DNA from: Vicinamibacteria bacterium
GTDB lineage: Bacteria > Acidobacteriota > Vicinamibacteria > Vicinamibacterales > UBA8438
Length of the DNA: 33,872 nucleotides
Assembly: GCA_022820675.1 (NCBI GenBank)
Contig: JAJEFC010000352.1
Location: 1-33,872 of the forward strand
Direction: 5' to 3'
The notes under the pieces: model-generated
Database searches by the model: none
What the model was told of the DNA's origin: nothing
The model's input: only the letters and a program-made list of their open reading frames with translations
Shown here: piece by piece, positions 23,487 through 30,991 of the stretch
How the letters are laid out: the number at the start of each line of letters is the position of its first letter
How positions within the stretch are numbered: the first letter of the stretch is position 1
Made by a program: the position numbers and the translations under genes

Positions 23487-24035
23487 ATGATGCGCTATCT
23501 GGCCGTGCTGATCGTCGCGGGCGCCAGTCTGCCGAGCCTGCCGGCTCACGCTCATCGCCCGACCCTCGAGGTCTACGACCAGGAACGCACCATCGTTCTC
23601 GAAGGCGACGCGACATCCTTCCGGTTCGGCAACCCGCATCACCCGACCTCCGAGGTCTACGACGAGGAACGCACCGTCGTTCTCGAAGGCGACGTGACGT
23701 CCTTGTTGTTCGGCAACCCGCACTCGATGGTGCACCTCCGCGTGGCGGACCCCGACGGCGACCTCCACACCTGGGCCGTCGAGTGGCGCGCCGCGAGCCG
23801 GCTGCGGCGCATGGGATGGACGGCGGGCGCCCTCAACGTGGGCGACCGCGTGAAGATGTGCGGAAACCCGGGCCGCGACCCCGGCGTCTATCGGCTGTAC
23901 CTCCTGAACGTGACCCGGGTTCTCCCGGGCGCGCCGCCGGAAGCCGAAGACGACTTGTGCGAGCCGGCGCCGCCGGCGATACCCAGCACCGGTTCCGATG
24001 ACCGACCCGGGTCGTCCCGTACCACCCGACGCTGA
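23487..24035 (+). CDS. Exported DUF6152-like protein with internal duplication
   Basis: A protein of 182 residues starting at ATG 23487 (AGGGG 5 bp before; ATG 23490 also possible). The signal peptide is about 1-22 (YLAVLIVAGASLPSLPAHAH). The DUF6152 pattern follows: EVYDEERTVVLEGDVTSLLF, GNPHSMVHLRV, WAVEWRAASRLRRMGWT and LNVGDRVKMCGNPGRD, corresponding to the family's TNPHxW and rGWT-LkpGD elements. The first element, 28 residues, is present twice (about 24-51 and 52-79) because of an 84-bp duplication. The C-terminus is a Pro/Asp/Ser-rich tail that overlaps the start of otsB by 38 bp. Family function is unknown, probably periplasmic. Confidence 0.82.
   Translation: MMRYLAVLIVAGASLPSLPAHAHRPTLEVYDQERTIVLEGDATSFRFGNPHHPTSEVYDEERTVVLEGDVTSLLFGNPHSMVHLRVADPDGDLHTWAVEWRAASRLRRMGWTAGALNVGDRVKMCGNPGRDPGVYRLYLLNVTRVLPGAPPEAEDDLCEPAPPAIPSTGSDDRPGSSRTTRR
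23556..23723 (+). repeat. 84-bp in-frame tandem duplication
   Basis: Copies at 23556-23639 and 23640-23723 each encode a strand-rich 28-residue element (EVYDxERTxVLEGDxTSxxF plus GNPH). Most differences are at scattered positions, so the duplication is older than the 161-bp one at 17.5 kb. The length keeps the frame. Confidence 0.92.
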
Positions 24036-24870
24036 TCGGCGGGCCGCGAACCCGCCCCCGGGCAGCGCGGCCGCGTTCTCGTCGGTGGCGGACGTCGCGG
24101 GGGCCGTCGTCGCCGGCGGCCGGTTTCCGGTACTCCTGCTGAGCGACTTCGACGGCACCCTGTGCGAGTTCCGGAACGACCCGGAGTCGGTGCAGCTCGC
24201 CGAGTCGCGCCGCGCCGCCCTGTCCACCCTCGCCCGCCGGCCGGCCCTCTGCGTCGGCATCGTCAGCGGACGGCGGGCCGCCGACATCCGGGGCCGCGCC
24301 GCCCTCGACGGGCCGGTCTACTACGCCGGCCTCCACGGCATGGAGATCCTCGGCCCCGACGGCGGCTTCACCGTCGACCAGCTCGCCGCCTACCGCGGCC
24401 GGCTCCAGGAATTGCGGGCATCGCTGGCCGCCGCCGTCCGCCACCTCGACGGGGTCTTCCTGGAAGACAAGGACCTGTCGGTGGCCCTGCACGTCCGCGC
24501 CGCCGCCCCGGAGGACCGGACCCGGGCGGAAGAGACCTTCTGGACGCTCGCCTCCCCCGCCCTCGAGGCGGGACGCGCGCGGGTCCAGCGCGGACACTGC
24601 GTGTTCGAGCTGCTCCCGGACATCGCCTGGAACAAGGGGAACGCGGTCCGCTGGATAGAAGCCGACGCGACCCGCCGGCTCGGGGCGCCCATGCGCACGG
24701 TCTACCTGGGTGACGACCGCACCGACGAGCACGCGTTCGAGGCGGTCGGCGACCGCGGCGTGACCGTCATCGTCGGCCGCGCCCCGTCGGCCGCGGCCCA
24801 CCGCCTGCCCGACCCCGCCGCCGTCGAGCAGCTCCTCGACCGCCTCGTGTCCCTCACCGCGGATCGCTGA
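23998..24870 (+). CDS. otsB: Trehalose-6-phosphate phosphatase
   Basis: A HAD-superfamily phosphatase of 290 residues that dephosphorylates trehalose-6-phosphate to trehalose. The nucleophile and general acid are D50 and D52 (LLLSDFDGTLCEF). Motif II is IVSGR, motif III Lys is in AWNKGNAVRW, and motif IV is YLGDDRTDEHAF. YYAGLHGMEI is the family substrate-cap element. ATG 23998 overlaps the end of the DUF6152 gene by 38 bp; the first 40 residues are a low-complexity leader. The synthase otsA lies 1 kb away on the other strand. Two hairpins follow the stop and may end transcription. Confidence 0.95.
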   Translation: MTDPGRPVPPDADRRAANPPPGSAAAFSSVADVAGAVVAGGRFPVLLLSDFDGTLCEFRNDPESVQLAESRRAALSTLARRPALCVGIVSGRRAADIRGRAALDGPVYYAGLHGMEILGPDGGFTVDQLAAYRGRLQELRASLAAAVRHLDGVFLEDKDLSVALHVRAAAPEDRTRAEETFWTLASPALEAGRARVQRGHCVFELLPDIAWNKGNAVRWIEADATRRLGAPMRTVYLGDDRTDEHAFEAVGDRGVTVIVGRAPSAAAHRLPDPAAVEQLLDRLVSLTADR

Positions 24871-24889
24871 CCGGGCGACCGCGCGACTG

Positions 24890-24933
24890 CGCGACCTTCG
24901 GTCGCGTTGGGAGTTTCGCTGGCGCGAAACTCC
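24890..24933 (+). terminator. Two consecutive hairpins after otsB
   Basis: The first hairpin is CGCGACC-TTC-GGTCGCG (24890-24906). The second is GGAGTTTCGC-TGGC-GCGAAACTCC (24910-24933), a perfect 10-bp stem. They begin 20 bp after the otsB stop. Neither is followed by a U-tract, so the terminator call rests on position and stem strength. Confidence 0.5.
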
Positions 24934-25094
24934 TGCCGCGCGGGCTCCCGGGTCTGCCGGTGGCCGAAACCACGCCGGTCGAACCGCCGCGCCGTCTTCC
25001 GGTCGACCCCGACCGCGGCCGGCGCCCGAAACCACGCGGTCGAGTCGCCGCGCCGCGCCGTCGTCAGGCGGCGCCGGGTGCTACACTGGCCGCC

Positions 25095-25586
25095 ATGACC
25101 CCAGGCGATGTCGTGCGGCACCCGATGCGCGCCTACTACTTTCCCATCGGGGCCGGCCTGCTGCTCGGCGCGAGCGCGTTCATGCCGTGGATCGAGGTCG
25201 GCGAGCAGCGCTTCGGCGGGGTGCCGGACCTCGCCGGGCTCTGGGTCCTGGGGCTCGCCGCGATGGCGATCGGCCTGGCGATTGCGAGCATCGTCACGCA
25301 GAAGAACTCGCGGCATCCGCTGCTCCTCGTGGGGCTGCTCGCGTTCGGCATCCTGTTCCTCTCGGAGCGGCTGATGGAGCGGGCGGCCAGCCAGCAGGGC
25401 TGGGTCACCTCGCAGGCCCGGGCCATCGTCGAAGGGGGAAGCGCGGCCCCGGTCGTCCCACCTTCGATGGGGCGGGGCGCCCGTCTCGGACTGGCCGCGT
25501 CCACCCTCATCGTGCTCTTCGGCCTGACCGTGGTGGTGAAGCGGGCGCCCCAGGTGTACGCGGAAGCCGAAGACGACGACGCGTAG
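25095..25586 (+). CDS. Small membrane protein of unknown function
   Basis: A protein of 163 residues starting at ATG 25095, 7 bp after a TACACT hexamer. Four hydrophobic segments are visible: YYFPIGAGLLLGASAFMPWI, LWVLGLAAMAIGLAIASIVT, LLLVGLLAFGILFLSERLM and ARLGLAASTLIVLFGLTVVV. An acidic C-terminus follows (AEAEDDDA). FMPWIEVGEQRFGG after the first helix is common in small bacterial membrane proteins of unknown function. It sits between otsB and the convergent otsA, but nothing in its sequence ties it to trehalose. Confidence 0.7.
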   Translation: MTPGDVVRHPMRAYYFPIGAGLLLGASAFMPWIEVGEQRFGGVPDLAGLWVLGLAAMAIGLAIASIVTQKNSRHPLLLVGLLAFGILFLSERLMERAASQQGWVTSQARAIVEGGSAAPVVPPSMGRGARLGLAASTLIVLFGLTVVVKRAPQVYAEAEDDDA

Positions 25587-25868
25587 CCCGCCAATCGTCG
25601 CCGGGGCCGTCCGGCGCCCAACGCTCATGGGCCACGCTTCGAGCGACCACCCGCGAACGCATGAGAATACGGCAGGACGTCGGCGCACGCGGCGTTCGCC
25701 ATCGACACCACATGGGACAGCAGAGGCCGAACGTCGCTACGAGCGCATGAACCGCCGTTCCCCTGGCGACCTCCGTCGCGGGGGAGTGGCGCGTCGTCGC
25801 CACGTTGCACTTTTCGCGGCCACCAACCCTGCAGGAGTCCGCTCCGTGCCACGGCGCGGCCGGGGCGA

Positions 25869-27371
25869 TCAGCGCCGGCCGGGCAGCCGTCCGGGGGCGG
25901 GGGGAAGCGAGCGGGGATCGAGGTTCTCGAGCTGTTCCAGAATCTCGGTGGCCCACCGGAAGACGTCGCGGCCCGCCACCACCCGCCGCAGGGCCCGCAT
26001 GCGCCGCTCGCGCTCGTCGTGCTGCATGTCGAGCGCGAGCTGGAGCCCGTCGGCGAACCCCTCGACGTCGTAGGGATTGATGATGACCGCTTCCGTCAGC
26101 TCCTGGGCCGCCCCGGCGAGCTCGCTCAGCACCAGCACCCCGCCGAGGTCCTCCCGGGCCGCCACGAACTCCTTCGCCACCAGGTTCATGCCGTCGTGCA
26201 GCGAGCTGACGATGCAGAAGTCGGCGAGCCGGTACAGCGCCGTCAGCCGGCGCATGCGCAGGGCCGACTTGCGGTAGCGGATCGGGCCGACGCCGTCCGC
26301 CCGGGCGTGCTTGGCGTTGATGGCGGCCACGCGCTCGTCGATGTCGGCCTCGACCGCCGCGTAGCTGTCGAGCGTGGACCGGGACGGCACCGCGATCTGG
26401 ACGAACGTCAACTGGCGGTTGAGGCCCGGCCACCGCGTGAACAGCGCGTCGAGGGCGCTGAGGCGCTCGGGTATCCCCTTGGTGTAGTCGAGGCGGTCGA
26501 CGCCCACGCCGACGAGCGCGGTGTCGATGCGCAGCTCGCGGCGCAGCCGGTTCTGCTCGGCCTCGAAGGCCGGCGCCCGGGTCACCGCCTGGATGCGGTC
26601 GTAGTCCACGCCGATGGGCACCGCGCAGACGGCCATGGTGCGGCCCCCCACCTCGAGGCGGCTGCCGCTCCCCCGCGCGCCGAGCTCGGCCCGCGCCGCG
26701 GCCAGGAAGTTGCGGCGGTCGCGCTCGAGCTGGAACGCGAGGAGGTCGCAGTCGGCCAGACCCTCGAGGATCTCGCGGCGATAGGGGCAGATGCGCAACT
26801 GGTCGGGATGGGGAAACGGGATGTGCCAGAACAGGGCGACCCGGGCTTCCGGCCTGAGACGGCGCAGAAAACCCGGAACCAGGGTGAGGTGGTAGTCCTG
26901 GACGAAGATCGGGGCGGAGACGTCCGGCAGCTCGGCGTGGACGGTGTGGGCGAAGCGGCGGTTCACGCTCTGGTAGATCCGCCAGTCCTCGGTCCGGAAC
27001 ACCGGCTTGACGTGGGCGACGTGGCAGAGCGGCCACAGCCCCTCGTTGGCGAACCCCTCGTAGTAGTGGTGCTCCTCGGCCTCGGTGAGCCAGATGCGCC
27101 GCAGATCGTAGGCCGGCGCATCCGGGGGCACCCGCACCCGGTCGTCGTCGTCGACGGCCAGCCGGTCGGCGTCGCCGGCCCCGTGGGCAATCCAGACCCC
27201 CCCGCGCTCGCGCATCAGGGCGTCGAGGGCCACCGAGACCCCGCCGGTGGTCGGCGACCACTTGACGCTGCCGTCGGCCGAGCGCGAGTGGATGTACGGC
27301 TCGCGGTTGGATACCACGACCAACGGACGCGTGAGAGCCGGCTCGCCGCCGCGTCGGTCGGGCTGCACCAT
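25869..27371 (-). CDS. otsA: Alpha,alpha-trehalose-phosphate synthase (GT20)
   Basis: A protein of 500 residues that makes trehalose-6-phosphate from a nucleotide-glucose donor and glucose-6-phosphate. GT20 motifs: [12 protein letters not shown] near the N-terminus, [11 protein letters not shown], the acceptor/active-site stretch [44 protein letters not shown], the donor loop [18 protein letters not shown], and the C-terminal [20 protein letters not shown] with [12 protein letters not shown]. Start ATG 27371 lies 27 bp downstream of the iscA stop on the same strand, so it is probably carried on the isc transcript. The enzyme is complete. With otsB nearby this gives the full OtsAB pathway for an osmo- and desiccation-protectant. 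Confidence 0.95.
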   Translation of the reverse strand: MVQPDRRGGEPALTRPLVVVSNREPYIHSRSADGSVKWSPTTGGVSVALDALMRERGGVWIAHGAGDADRLAVDDDDRVRVPPDAPAYDLRRIWLTEAEEHHYYEGFANEGLWPLCHVAHVKPVFRTEDWRIYQSVNRRFAHTVHAELPDVSAPIFVQDYHLTLVPGFLRRLRPEARVALFWHIPFPHPDQLRICPYRREILEGLADCDLLAFQLERDRRNFLAAARAELGARGSGSRLEVGGRTMAVCAVPIGVDYDRIQAVTRAPAFEAEQNRLRRELRIDTALVGVGVDRLDYTKGIPERLSALDALFTRWPGLNRQLTFVQIAVPSRSTLDSYAAVEADIDERVAAINAKHARADGVGPIRYRKSALRMRRLTALYRLADFCIVSSLHDGMNLVAKEFVAAREDLGGVLVLSELAGAAQELTEAVIINPYDVEGFADGLQLALDMQHDERERRMRALRRVVAGRDVFRWATEILEQLENLDPRSLPPAPGRLPGRR

Positions 27372-27397
27372 CAGGTCTGGTTGTGGGGCGGGTGCTC

Positions 27398-27724
27398 CTA
27401 GACGCCGAACGAGAGACCGCAGCCGCACTCGGCCTTGGCGTTGGGGTTGCGCAGGACCAGCGACTGCCCGAGCATGTTCGGGTCGCAGTCCAGCACCGTG
27501 CCGTCGAGATACTTGAAGCTCTTCGGATCGACGTAGATCTTCGCGCCGCCAGGGCTCTCGAACACCTCGTCCCGGGGGGTCGGCGACCGCTCCCACTTGA
27601 AGACGTAGCTCAACCCCGAGCAACCGCCCGCCTTCACGCCGACGCGGAGACCCCCGTCGGTGATCCCCTCCTGCTTCATCGCGCTGTGGATTCGTTTCGT
27701 CGCCGCCTCGGTGATCTCGATCAT
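27398..27724 (-). CDS. iscA: A-type iron-sulfur carrier protein
   Basis: A protein of 108 residues, typical for the IscA/ErpA/SufA (HesB) family. The three conserved Cys ligands are C35 (KAGGCSGLSY), C100 and C102 (KAECGCGLSFGV). A-type carriers receive and deliver Fe-S clusters to apo-proteins. It lies 47 bp downstream of the cysteine desulfurase gene and 25 bp upstream of otsA, all leftward. IscA and ErpA cannot be separated by eye; the name follows context. No iscU, hscA/B or fdx was found between iscS and otsA. Confidence 0.94.
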   Translation of the reverse strand: MIEITEAATKRIHSAMKQEGITDGGLRVGVKAGGCSGLSYVFKWERSPTPRDEVFESPGGAKIYVDPKSFKYLDGTVLDCDPNMLGQSLVLRNPNAKAECGCGLSFGV

Positions 27725-27771
27725 GCTGGCCCTCAGTGTACCTCACTCGACGAGCGCGCCCGCGGCAGCCG

Positions 27772-28962
27772 CTAGCGCCACTCTGCCGGCAAGTCCTCGT
27801 CGTCGACCTCGAAGACCGGCGCCGGCGCGCGCAGCCGTTCGACGAGCGAGCAGAGGGCGTCGGCCACGCGGTCGACCTCGGCCTCGGTGTTGAAGCGGCC
27901 GAGCCCGAAGCGGATCGACGCCCGGGCGAGAGCTTCGTCGACGCCCAGCGCCCGCAGCACGTGCGACGACTCCTGGCGGACCGAGCTGCAGGCGGCCCCC
28001 GACGAGACCGCGACGTCGCTCAGCCCCGTCAGCAACTGCTCGCCGTTCACGCCCTCGACGCTGACGTTCAGGTTGTGGGGCAGCCGCGACGCCATCGACC
28101 CGTTCACCGTCACGCCGCCGAGCGACCGCTGCAGCTTCTCCCACAGCCGATCCCGCAGCCCCCGCAAACGGACCGCTTCCTCCGCCATCTCCTCCCGGCA
28201 GATGTCGGCGGCGCGGCCGAAGCCCACGATGGCGGGCACGTTCAGGGTCCCGGACCGAAGGCCGGCCTCGTGCCCGCCGCCGTCCATCAGCGGCGCCACC
28301 GCCACCCCGCGGCGCACGAACAGGGCGCCCACGCCCTTCGGGCCGTAGAGCTTGTGGGCGGTCAGCGACAGCAGGTCGACGCCCGCGGCCCCGACGTCGA
28401 TGGCCACGAAGCCGGCCGCCTGCGCCGCGTCGGTGTGCATCGGCACTCCGCGCGAGCGGGCGACCCGCGCGAGGTCGGCGATGGGCTGCACCACCCCGAT
28501 CTCGTTGTTGGCCAGCATCACCGACACCAGGACCGTCTCGGGAGCCAGCGCCGCCTCGAGCGAGGCCGGCGTCACGAGGCCGTCCGCCCGAACCGGGAGA
28601 TACGACACGCGCAGCCCCTGCCGCTCGAGCCTCGCGCAGGGGTCGAGGACCGCCCGATGCTCGGTCTCGACGGTGACGACGTGGTTCCCGCGGTCTCTCG
28701 ACGCCTCGGCGACCCCCTTCAGGGCCAGGTTGTTCGACTCGGTGGCGCCGCTCGTGAAGACGAGCTCCCGCGCCGCCGCCCCGATCAGCTTCGCCACCGA
28801 CGCCCTCGCATCGGCCACCGCATCGCGCGCCTGCCAGCCGAACCGGTGATGCCGGCTCGCGGCGTTGCCGTAGTGCTCGCCGAAGAACGGCAGCATCGCC
28901 TCGACGACCCGCGGGTCGACCCGGGTCGTCGAGTGGCCGTCCATGTAGATGGGCAGGTTCAT
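27772..28962 (-). CDS. iscS: Cysteine desulfurase IscS/NifS
   Basis: A PLP enzyme of 396 residues that removes sulfur from cysteine as a persulfide for Fe-S assembly. Start ATG 28962 begins directly at the family N-terminus [20 protein letters not shown] lysine is K204 ([12 protein letters not shown]), with upstream HTDAAQAAG. The catalytic Cys is C325 in [33 protein letters not shown] and [10 protein letters not shown] are also conserved. The length suits group I desulfurases. It lies between iscR (upstream, 278-bp gap) and iscA, an abbreviated isc operon. Confidence 0.96.
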   Translation of the reverse strand: MNLPIYMDGHSTTRVDPRVVEAMLPFFGEHYGNAASRHHRFGWQARDAVADARASVAKLIGAAARELVFTSGATESNNLALKGVAEASRDRGNHVVTVETEHRAVLDPCARLERQGLRVSYLPVRADGLVTPASLEAALAPETVLVSVMLANNEIGVVQPIADLARVARSRGVPMHTDAAQAAGFVAIDVGAAGVDLLSLTAHKLYGPKGVGALFVRRGVAVAPLMDGGGHEAGLRSGTLNVPAIVGFGRAADICREEMAEEAVRLRGLRDRLWEKLQRSLGGVTVNGSMASRLPHNLNVSVEGVNGEQLLTGLSDVAVSSGAACSSVRQESSHVLRALGVDEALARASIRFGLGRFNTEAEVDRVADALCSLVERLRAPAPVFEVDDEDLPAEWR

Positions 28963-29240
28963 GGTCCAAGCCGTCGGCGCGGAACGCGGCCGAGCAACCC
29001 GCCGCACCGCCGAGTGGGAGCACATCGAGCGCTACCCGCGGACGGTCCGCGAGGAGTGCCCTGTCTGGTGTGCGTCCGTCCGCGCGCCAGCCGACGAGCT
29101 CGAGGCGAACCTGACCGTCGCGTTGGAACATCGCTGGCGCGAGTCCCGCGGCACGAGCGCCCGACCCGCCGACGTCGCCTTCGGCCCCGCTTGCGGCCGC
29201 ACCCTCCGGGAACCCGCACCGATCTACGGCGCAGACGCCC
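28963..29240. other. Gap between iscR and iscS, no gene seen
   Basis: These 278 bp between iscR and iscS contain only Arg-rich frames with no resemblance to IscU or another Fe-S protein. The gap is longer than usual for an isc operon and could hold an internal promoter or leader, but I see no clear motif. Confidence 0.4.
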
Positions 29241-29717
29241 TCAGCGGTCCTCGACCAGGGCCATCTCGCGGGCCGGCGGCCGCCTCGCCACCGATATCGG
29301 CACGAGGGGCGGCTCGTCGGCGGCCAGCGCCTGCAGGCTGTAGGAGTTCAGGGCGTGGACGATCTGGTCCTTGATGCGCCACAGGGGGTCGCGGATGTTG
29401 CAGGTGGCGTACTGCTCGCAGTCGTCGTCGGCGCTGGTGCAGGCGGTGACCATCACCGGGCCGTCGATGGCCTCGATGACGTCGGCCACCGAGATCAGGC
29501 GCGCCGACCGGGAGAGCTGGTAGCCGCCGCGCGTCCCGTGGTGGGAGGCCAGCAGGTCCTGCCGCACCAGGCGCTGCAGCACCTTCGCCATCAGCTCGAT
29601 GGGAATGCCGTACCGCTCCGCGATCTCGCGCGCGCTAGCCGCCTCGGCCTCGGGACGCGAGGCGAGGTCCTTGAGCGCCATCAGCGCGTACTCGGCCTTC
29701 TTCGAGAGTCGCAGCAT
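29241..29717 (-). CDS. iscR: Rrf2-family Fe-S regulator IscR
   Basis: A protein of 158 residues. The winged helix is at the N-terminus (MLRLSKKAEYALMALKDLAS, GIPIELMAKVLQRLVRQDLL, GTRGGYQLSR). The Fe-S ligands C93, C100 and C106 (TACTSADDDCEQYATC) have spacing close to that of IscR/RsrR proteins, followed by the conserved DPLWRIKDQI helix. Holo-IscR represses isc genes when clusters are plentiful. Position first in iscR-iscS-iscA supports the name. The region upstream holds a TACAAT hexamer and a 13-bp palindrome that could be its promoter and operator. Confidence 0.93.
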   Translation of the reverse strand: MLRLSKKAEYALMALKDLASRPEAEAASAREIAERYGIPIELMAKVLQRLVRQDLLASHHGTRGGYQLSRSARLISVADVIEAIDGPVMVTACTSADDDCEQYATCNIRDPLWRIKDQIVHALNSYSLQALAADEPPLVPISVARRPPAREMALVEDR

Positions 29718-29800
29718 GGCCGTCCCCCCGGGGGCGTCCCGGCCCTCGCATCCATCCGCGTCGGGTCACGGAACGCGGCGCCACGGCACCGTCGCCCCGC

Positions 29801-29819
29801 ATTGTACCGGACCGTCCGG
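29801..29819 (-). promoter_or_regulatory. Possible iscR promoter and palindrome
   Basis: On the minus strand, TACAAT (29806-29801) lies about 84 bp before the iscR ATG. Immediately upstream is a perfect palindrome, CCGGAC-C-GTCCGG (29807-29819). No good -35 is visible at 17 bp, so activation or repression at the palindrome is possible but unproven. Confidence 0.4.
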
Positions 29820-29929
29820 CCTCGGGCCAGCCTGCCCGGTCCACCACGCATCTCCACGTGCGAGCCGGCGCTTGAACGGCCTGCGCAGACGGCCGATAAT
29901 CCGCGCAACGACCGCGAGATCCGCATCCC

Positions 29930-30277
29930 ATGGCCCTGAAAAAGTCCCAGTTGTACTCCTCGCTCTGGCGGAGCTGCGACGAGCTGCGCGGCGGCATGGA
30001 CGCCTCGCAGTACAAGGACTACGTCCTGACGCTGCTCTTCATGAAGTACGTCTCCGACCGGCACGCCGGCCGCCCCGACGCCCTCATCGACGTCCCGGCC
30101 GGCGCCGGCTTCGCCGACATCGCGGCGCTGAAGGGCAGAAAGGACATCGGCGAGCAGATCGCCGCACTCGAACAACGTGTCGACAAGACCCGCGCCGTCA
30201 AGCAGCGCATGATGCAGCAACTCCTGACGGGTCGGGTGCGGCTGGTCGAACCGGAGGTCGCCGCGACGGCGCCATGA
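29930..30277 (+). pseudogene. In-frame fusion remnant: hsdM 5' end joined to hsdS 3' end
   Basis: A frame of 115 residues. Residues 1-77 match the N-terminus of type I restriction methylase HsdM (LYSSLWRSCDELRGGMDASQ, YKDYVLTLLFMKYVSD, FADIAALKGRKDIGEQI). Residues about 78-107 match the extreme C-terminus of specificity subunit HsdS (ALEQRVDKTRAVKQRMMQQL, then LTGRVRLV). The catalytic methylase domain and both HsdS recognition domains are missing. The junction is near base 30158. A single in-frame deletion of roughly 2-3 kb in an ancestral hsdM-hsdS pair explains this. hsdR is not present downstream. The product may still be translated but cannot methylate DNA. Confidence 0.85.
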
Positions 30278-30991
30278 CTCCACTCCGCCTCTTCGTCAGC
30301 GCGTCCAGCACGAGTTCGCGGAGGAGCGAGGAGCGTTGCGCGACCATCTGCGGGGCGACCCGTTGATGCGGCGGTTCTTCGAGGCGTTTCTGTTCGAAGA
30401 CGTACCGGCGACGGACCGGCGGCCCGACGCGCTCTACCTGGACGAGGTCGAGCAGTGTGACGTCTACGTCGGCCTGTTCGGGCGCGACTACGGATCGGAG
30501 GATGCGCAACGAGTTTCCCCGATCGAGGCGACCGGGCGGTTCGTGACCAGAATACGGCGCGCGGCGCTGGCCGGGCAGCCGGTCGTGTTCACCGACCCAG
30601 ACGATGTGCGGCGCAGCATGCGGGGGAGGGTCGAGTCGCAGCCAGAGTCGGGGCTGCATTCGCAGCCAGAGTCGCGGCTAGAGTCGGGGCAGCTAGAGTC
30701 GGAGCCGGCGCAGCTAGAGTCCGCCCAGCTAGAGTCACGGCCGGAGTCGCTGAGGACGAGAGTGCTTGGGCTGTTGGGTGGCGGGCCCTGTCGAAGGCGG
30801 AGCTGTCCGGCCGGTTGGGTCAGAAGCAGGCGTCCGGCCAGCTCCACGGCGTGGTCAGCCGGCTCGTGGCCGATCGGATGATCGAGTACACGGTGCCGGC
30901 CAAGCCCCGCAGCCGACTGCAGAAGTACCGACTGACAAAGACGGGCAGGGCCGCGCTGGCGACATCGGAGCCGAGGCGGGCGGGCGAATGA
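30274..30991 (+). pseudogene. Decayed DUF4062/wHTH protein with at least two frameshifts
   Basis: Three frames must be joined. Frame 1 (ATG 30274) reads MTPLRLFVSA and then loses meaning. A shift of one base near 30300 restores the DUF4062 sequence VQHEFAEERGALRDHLRGDP, then FFEAFLFEDVPATDRRPDAL, YLDEVEQCDVYVGLFGRDYG and SPIEAT. After this the expected central part is missing and a PES/LES-rich linker follows (30631-30756). A second shift near 30780 restores a winged helix: LSKAELSGRLGQKQASGQL, VADRMIEYTVPAKPRSRLQK, YRLTKTGRAALA, ending at TGA 30989-30991. The ancestral stop overlaps the next gene's ATG, showing that it was once an intact coupled gene. DUF4062 proteins of this type occur in defence-like loci. 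Confidence 0.82.
30631..30756 (+). repeat. Short PES/LES-coding repeats in a linker
   Basis: Multiple imperfect copies of CAGCCAGAGTCG- and CAGCTAGAGTC-like units encode QPES, RLES and QLES steps. Similar Pro/Glu/Ser linkers commonly join AlbA-type ATPase modules to C-terminal winged helices. Here the linker survives in a pseudogene. Confidence 0.75.

Noticed and set aside
30766..30987. 74-residue N-terminal extension of the AlbA protein
   Set aside because: This stretch in that frame overlaps the winged helix of the decayed DUF4062 gene, which is homologous in another frame; ATG 30988 with ATGA overlap is the better start.
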